Below are positions 7,819-11,125 of a stretch of 11,125 nt of DNA, piece after piece (the first letter of the stretch is position 1; the number at the start of each line of letters is the position of its first letter). The notes below the pieces were generated by a model. It was not told the origin of the DNA. It did not search any database and saw only the letters and a list, made by a program, of their open reading frames with translations. The stretch lies in the NCBI GenBank assembly GCA_012514865.1, contig JAAYZO010000787.1, positions 1 through 11,125 on the forward strand, read 5' to 3'. The position numbers and the translations under genes were made by a program. The stretch comes from Lentisphaerota bacterium. Lineage in GTDB: Bacteria; Verrucomicrobiota; Lentisphaeria; Oligosphaerales; JAFGRS01.

Positions 7819-9162
7819 ATGGACCGCCCTGCCCTCCTGGCCGGCGCCGCGGCGGTGGACATCACCCCGCCGCTGACCATCCCGTACCTGGGCTCGCACC
7901 CACAGCGCTACGGCGCCTTCAACGACATCCACGACCCGCTCCTGGCGCGGGCGGTGGCCCTCAGCCACGGCGAACATCACCTCGCGATCCTCAGCGTCGA
8001 CGCCATCGGCCTCTCGCGCGACCTCCTCGGACCCGGCCGGGACTTCATCGCCGAACTCCGGGAGCGCGCCTGCCGCGGGCTGCCCCTCAGGCCTGACGCG
8101 GTCATGGCGGCGGCCACGCACGCGCACTCGGTGCCGGAGACCTACGGCATCCTGCGCCTGTGGGAGGACGCCGCCTTCCGCGACTGGGCCGACGGGTGGT
8201 GCACCGCCCTCGCCGACGCCATCCGGCTGGCCTGGGCCGACCGCCGACCGGCCGGCCTCCGGCTCGGCCAGGCGCGCGTCGATGGCCTCAACATCAACCG
8301 CCGCGCGGCCCTCCAGACCGCCGGAGAGGCGCACCCGGTCGACGATGAGGTCGTCGTCCTGCACTTCTCCCGGCCCGAGGCCCCCGACATCATCCTGGCC
8401 AACGCCGCCTGCCACGCGGTCACCGTCCAGGTGCAGCCCATGGTCTCGGCAGACTTCCCCGGCGTCGCCTGCCGTCATGTCGACATGGCCCTCGGCGGCG
8501 CCCGCTGCGTCTTCCTGCAGGGCGCCGCCGGCGACCTCAACCCGCGCCGGGGCTGCACCCGCGACTGGGCCGACGTGGCCGACTACGGCCGCCGGCTCGG
8601 CGAGGCGATCGTCCAGGCCGCCGGCGACGCGACCCCGGCCGACCTCGACGGCGTGCCGCTGGCGGCCGCCGCCGTGACGCTGCCAGTCGCCACGCGCCCC
8701 CTGCCGGACCCGGCCGTCCTGGAGCGCGAGTGGCAGGCGGTCGAGGCCAGACTCGAGGGCCTCCCGGCTGAAGACCCGTCCTGCGCCGGGCTCTTCCAGC
8801 AGCGCTGTCGGCTCGCCGAGGCCCGGCGCCTGGTCGCCTTCGGCACCGCGCCCATACCCGTCGAGATCCAGGCCATGCGCCTCGGCCCGGCGGCCATCGT
8901 CGGCCTTCCCGGCGAAGTCTTCTGCGCCGATGGCCTGGCACTCCGCCGCCGCAGCCCGTTCACCCCGACCATGGTCGCCGAACTGGCCAATGGCTGCGTC
9001 GGCTACCTGGTGCCGCGCAGCGCCTGGTCCAGCGGCGGCTACGAGGTCGGGATGGGGGCATGGTGCCGCGTCGCCGCCGGCGAGGCCGAGCGCCTGATGG
9101 AGGCCGCCGCCGCCCTCGTGGCCGACCTGACGCCGGCGGGCACCGCCCCGACGGGCCAGTAG
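7819..9162 (+). CDS. Neutral/alkaline ceramidase-family hydrolase, cytosolic short form
   Basis: 447 aa, matching the N-terminal catalytic domain of the neutral/alkaline non-lysosomal ceramidase family (amidohydrolases with one zinc). The start GAAAVDITPP (9-18) is typical. Likely zinc ligands are H101 and H103 in AATHAHSVPETYG (98-110) and H199 in NAACHAVTV (195-203). Other landmarks are SADFPG (210-215), FLQGAAGDLNPR (232-243), GLPGEVF (362-368), ANGCVGYLVP (390-399) and GGYEVG (406-411). It has no signal peptide and lacks the C-terminal Ig-like domain of true secreted ceramidases (over 600 aa), so it should work in the cytosol, and ceramide itself is doubtful. It is fused by operon structure to the aminotransferase, which hints at hydrolysis of an amide or ester on an amino-substrate. 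An ATG at 7813 would add two residues. Confidence 0.9.
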   Translation: MDRPALLAGAAAVDITPPLTIPYLGSHPQRYGAFNDIHDPLLARAVALSHGEHHLAILSVDAIGLSRDLLGPGRDFIAELRERACRGLPLRPDAVMAAATHAHSVPETYGILRLWEDAAFRDWADGWCTALADAIRLAWADRRPAGLRLGQARVDGLNINRRAALQTAGEAHPVDDEVVVLHFSRPEAPDIILANAACHAVTVQVQPMVSADFPGVACRHVDMALGGARCVFLQGAAGDLNPRRGCTRDWADVADYGRRLGEAIVQAAGDATPADLDGVPLAAAAVTLPVATRPLPDPAVLEREWQAVEARLEGLPAEDPSCAGLFQQRCRLAEARRLVAFGTAPIPVEIQAMRLGPAAIVGLPGEVFCADGLALRRRSPFTPTMVAELANGCVGYLVPRSAWSSGGYEVGMGAWCRVAAGEAERLMEAAAALVADLTPAGTAPTGQ

Positions 9163-9185
9163 GTCCGCGGCGCCGTCCGTGGACC
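9162..9185 (+). terminator. Hairpin at the end of the aminotransferase/hydrolase operon
   Basis: GGTCCGCGG (9162-9170) pairs with CCGTGGACC (9177-9185): 9 bp with one G-U pair and a 6-base loop, beginning on the last base of the stop codon. There is no T tract, so it is a plausible but unproven transcript end. Confidence 0.45.
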
Positions 9186-9218
9186 GCCTGAGCGCCGCCG
9201 CATCGGCACCCCCGCGCG

Positions 9219-9264
9219 TCCCATGGTCCCCTGCCCCATGTCCCCCATGTCCCCAGTGTCCCCT
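9219..9264. repeat. Degenerate CCCCATGT tandem repeat
   Basis: About five imperfect 8-9-base units (CCCCATGT, CCCCCATGT, CCCCAGTGT and diverged copies) in the non-coding gap after the hydrolase gene. It looks like slippage-prone simple repeat DNA. Similar short 'GTCCCATG' strings are, from memory, common between genes in planctomycete-like genomes. Confidence 0.6.
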
Positions 9265-9319
9265 TCCGCGGCTCAGCACCCGCGAACCATGAAGAACGTA
9301 TGAATTGACGCCGGGCGCC

Positions 9320-9345
9320 GGCGCGCCCCTCGCGAACGGCGCGCC
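9320..9345. repeat. Paired GGCGCGCC palindromes upstream of the permease
   Basis: GGCGCGCC occurs at 9320-9327 and 9338-9345, 10 bases apart. Each copy is itself a perfect palindrome, so they are both direct and inverted repeats and can fold as an 8-bp hairpin. They lie 60-90 bases before the permease start, where an operator or leader structure could be. I could not pick out a convincing promoter in this gap. Confidence 0.45.
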
Positions 9346-9407
9346 AGGCCGTACGTTGAGGGGCTGTAGTGTCCTGACCGAGTCCCGGCAACGCCGAGGA
9401 ACCGCCC

Positions 9408-10886
9408 ATGCTCAACCTCCGCCGCCCGCGGCTCCAGCCAGATCCGCGGCCCGCCGCGATGGCGGCCGCGCTCGCCGTGCTCGCCATGCTCGCTGGCGGC
9501 CTGAGCCCGCTCGGCGCCGCCGAACAGGCCCTGGTCATCCGCGGCCAGGTGACGCGCGCCGGCACGACAAGGCCGGTGACCGCCGGCGAGGTCGAGCTGC
9601 GCTGGCCCGGCCATGAAGACCGCTTCCAGACCGTCACCGCGCCCATCCGCGAAGACGGCAGCTACCTGCTCTCCGCCAGCATCGACACCGCCGCGGTGCC
9701 CCTGGCCGACCTGACCGTCAGCGCCATCTGCCCGGCCCACGACGTCCTCGAGGTCGCCCTGCCCGCCCCGACCGATGGCGACGGCGGCGTGGCCGTCGTG
9801 ACCGTCGATCTGGGGGTGTCAGCCTCGACGCTCAATGGCATCCTGAACATCTTCCAGTGCTGCATCCTGACCTGGAGCGCCCTGACGGTGATGCTGCCCG
9901 CCTTCCTGCTCGGCGCGGCGATCACGGCCTTCGTGCCGAGCCAGTCGATCCTCGGCCTCCTGGGCCCGCAGGCGCCGCGGGGAAAGGCCTACGGCGCCGC
10001 GGTCGGGGCCGGCATCGTGCTGTCGCTGTGCTCCTGCAACGTCGTCCCGCTCTTCGCCGGCATCTGGCGGCGCGGCGCCGGCACCGGCCCGGCCTTCGCC
10101 TTCCTCTACTCGGGGCCGGCCCTGGACCTCCTGCCGATCATCTTCACCTGCCAGGTCATCGGCCTGCCCTTCGGCGTCTTCCGCACGGTCGCGGTGTCGG
10201 TGATCGCGGTGGCGGTGGGGGTGATCATGGCGCGGCTCTTCGGCGAGGGCCGCAGCGAGGCGGCCGGCGCGGCGACCCTGCCGCCGTCCGAGGATGGCCC
10301 GAGCCGGCGGGTGACGGGCCTCCTGGTCGGCCTGCTGCTCTACCTGCTGATCATTGGCTCGATGGCGCTGTCCTGGCGCCTGCGGCTGGGGCTGACCGCG
10401 CCGGCCCTGGCGGGCCTGGCGGTGCTGACCTGGCGCGGCCTGAACCGCGAGCAGCGCGGCGCCTGGCGGCTCGAGACCTGGCAGCTCCTGCGCCTGGTCC
10501 TGCCCGTCCTGATCCCGGCCGTCCTGGTCATCGGCCTGGTGGCCATGCACACGCCCCTGACCGTGACCCGCTGGCTCAGCGGTAACAACAGCCTCGCCGC
10601 CAGCCTCGCCGCCGCTGCCTTCGGGGCGCTGATGTACTTCCCGATCCTGACCGAGGTCGCCTTCACCAAGGCACTGCTGAAGGTCATGGGCGTCGGCCTG
10701 GGACCGGCCATGGCGCTGATCCTGACCGCGCCGGGCCTGAGCCTGCCGGGAATGATCATCCTGCGTCGCGTGGTCGGCTGGCGCCGCCTCCTGGCCTACG
10801 CCGGGGCGACGGTCCTCCTGGCCGGCCTGGCCGGGGCGCTGTTCGCCGCAGCCTGGGGTACCTACCTGTGCAGTTGCGCCCTCTGA
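9408..10886 (+). CDS. CSC-motif permease (ArsP_1/DUF318 type) with N-terminal beta-sandwich domain
   Basis: 492 aa. A signal-peptide-like N-terminus (hydrophobic 17-35, likely cut after GAA at 36-38) leads to a predicted extracytoplasmic domain of about 42-120. Its GQVTRAGTTRPVTAGEVEL and REDGSYLLSA segments match the pattern of carboxypeptidase-regulatory/Cna-B-like beta sandwiches. Then comes a COG0701-type permease with about ten helices from 153 to 485. The family signature is LCSCNVVPLFAGIWRRGAG at 207-225, followed by GPAFAFLYSGPALDLLPII (227-245). The second half carries YFPILTEVAFTKALL (410-424). Family members include the organoarsenical exporter ArsP and Cu/Zn efflux proteins of the SO_0444 type; the substrate here is unknown. 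Extra cysteines at 151-152 and a C-terminal CSC (488-490) could bind thiophilic metals. GAGGA (9396-9400) is 7 bases before the ATG. It is a single-gene unit ended by a strong hairpin. Confidence 0.88.
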   Translation: MLNLRRPRLQPDPRPAAMAAALAVLAMLAGGLSPLGAAEQALVIRGQVTRAGTTRPVTAGEVELRWPGHEDRFQTVTAPIREDGSYLLSASIDTAAVPLADLTVSAICPAHDVLEVALPAPTDGDGGVAVVTVDLGVSASTLNGILNIFQCCILTWSALTVMLPAFLLGAAITAFVPSQSILGLLGPQAPRGKAYGAAVGAGIVLSLCSCNVVPLFAGIWRRGAGTGPAFAFLYSGPALDLLPIIFTCQVIGLPFGVFRTVAVSVIAVAVGVIMARLFGEGRSEAAGAATLPPSEDGPSRRVTGLLVGLLLYLLIIGSMALSWRLRLGLTAPALAGLAVLTWRGLNREQRGAWRLETWQLLRLVLPVLIPAVLVIGLVAMHTPLTVTRWLSGNNSLAASLAAAAFGALMYFPILTEVAFTKALLKVMGVGLGPAMALILTAPGLSLPGMIILRRVVGWRRLLAYAGATVLLAGLAGALFAAAWGTYLCSCAL

Positions 10887-10890
10887 CGGG

Positions 10891-10924
10891 TATTCCCCAC
10901 CCCGGCGAGCCGGGGTGGGGAATA
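10891..10924. terminator. 15-bp hairpin shared by two convergent genes
   Basis: Bases 10891-10905 and 10910-10924 form a perfect 15-bp stem around a CGAG loop, starting 4 bases after the permease stop and ending 18 bases from the stop of the convergent transporter. The stem ends in AT pairs (TATT/AATA) but has no long T tract on either side. Its place between two convergent stops suggests a bidirectional terminator. Confidence 0.7.
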
Positions 10925-10942
10925 TCCGTGGGGACGATCCGT

Positions 10943-11125
10943 TCAGCGGCCGAAGAAGAACCAGACGAACAGATAGCCGGCCGCGGTCGCGGCCAGGGTG
11001 AAGGGCAGCCCGATGCGCGCAAACTGCCAGAAGCCCACCGGCCGGCCCTCGCGCCGCAGGATGCCGCAGGCCACCACGTTGCAGGAGGCGCCGATGGGCG
11101 TGATGTTGCCGCCCAGACAGGCGCC
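10943..11125 (-). CDS. C-terminal end of an ArsB/NhaD-like ion transporter (partial)
   Basis: The last 60 codons of a membrane protein that begins beyond the right edge. The visible part starts GACLGGNITPIGASCNVVACG, closely resembling the G-x-L-G-G-N-x-T-x-I-G-A-S-x-N-V-V-x-x-G signature near the C-terminus of ion-transporter superfamily members such as ArsB (arsenite), NhaD (Na+/H+) and CitM/SLC13-like carriers. A short basic loop (ILRREGRP) and a final helix (about 42-57) ending in FFFGR follow. Two positions usually held by Ala in the signature are Cys here. The subfamily and substrate cannot be settled from 60 residues. It converges on the permease gene, sharing the hairpin at 10891-10924. 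Confidence 0.8.
   Translation of the reverse strand, partial: GACLGGNITPIGASCNVVACGILRREGRPVGFWQFARIGLPFTLAATAAGYLFVWFFFGR

Noticed and set aside
6461..9279. Long minus-strand open frames of 447 and 519 codons
   Set aside because: They are antisense to the aminotransferase and hydrolase genes, whose catalytic motifs are intact on the plus strand. The minus products are low-complexity.

Overview
The window is 11,125 bases of very GC-rich bacterial DNA, judged by eye at well over 65% G+C. It is densely coded except for a gene-poor island at about 5.64-6.58 kb. A K+-dependent-type membrane pyrophosphatase, ribonuclease HIII, a DegT-family aminotransferase beside a ceramidase-like hydrolase, and many short palindromic intergenic repeats together suggest a member of the Planctomycetota/Verrucomicrobiota/Lentisphaerota group or a neighbouring candidate phylum. 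No 16S or other phylogenetic marker is present, so this placement is an inference.

Layout. (1) 1-924, minus: rnhC (ribonuclease HIII), which runs off the left edge. (2) 1043-3457, minus: hppA (ion-pumping pyrophosphatase), separated from rnhC by two strong hairpins, one of them terminator-like and only 10 bases from the rnhC ribosome binding site. (3) 3458-3719: intergenic, with a possible hppA promoter and three tandem hairpins behind the next gene. (4) 3720-5104, minus: a PtsN-like PTS EIIA gene overlapping by 4 bases an unrecognised two-helix membrane protein gene. A possible 130-codon single-helix ORF lies upstream at 5244-5636, with a promoter-like site at 5751-5779. (5) 5.94-6.55 kb: a mosaic of short inverted and direct repeats with no credible gene. 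(6) 6578-9162, plus: a two-gene operon of a PLP-dependent DegT-family aminotransferase and a cytosolic neutral-ceramidase-family hydrolase. (7) 9408-10886, plus: a CSC-motif permease (ArsP_1/DUF318 type) with an N-terminal signal sequence and a beta-sandwich-like domain. (8) 10943-11125, minus: the C-terminal end of an ArsB/NhaD-like transporter, convergent with the permease across a 15-bp hairpin.

How the genes relate. rnhC and hppA are housekeeping genes (R-loop/RNA-DNA hybrid removal and PPi-driven ion pumping). The EIIA has no EIIB or EIIC beside it and is translationally coupled to a membrane protein, which suggests a regulatory phosphorylation role rather than sugar uptake. The aminotransferase and hydrolase are tightly coupled and probably act on one amino-sugar or amide-containing substrate, which cannot be named from the sequence. 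The two convergent transporters both resemble families that include arsenic exporters, but no arsenic regulator or reductase is in view.
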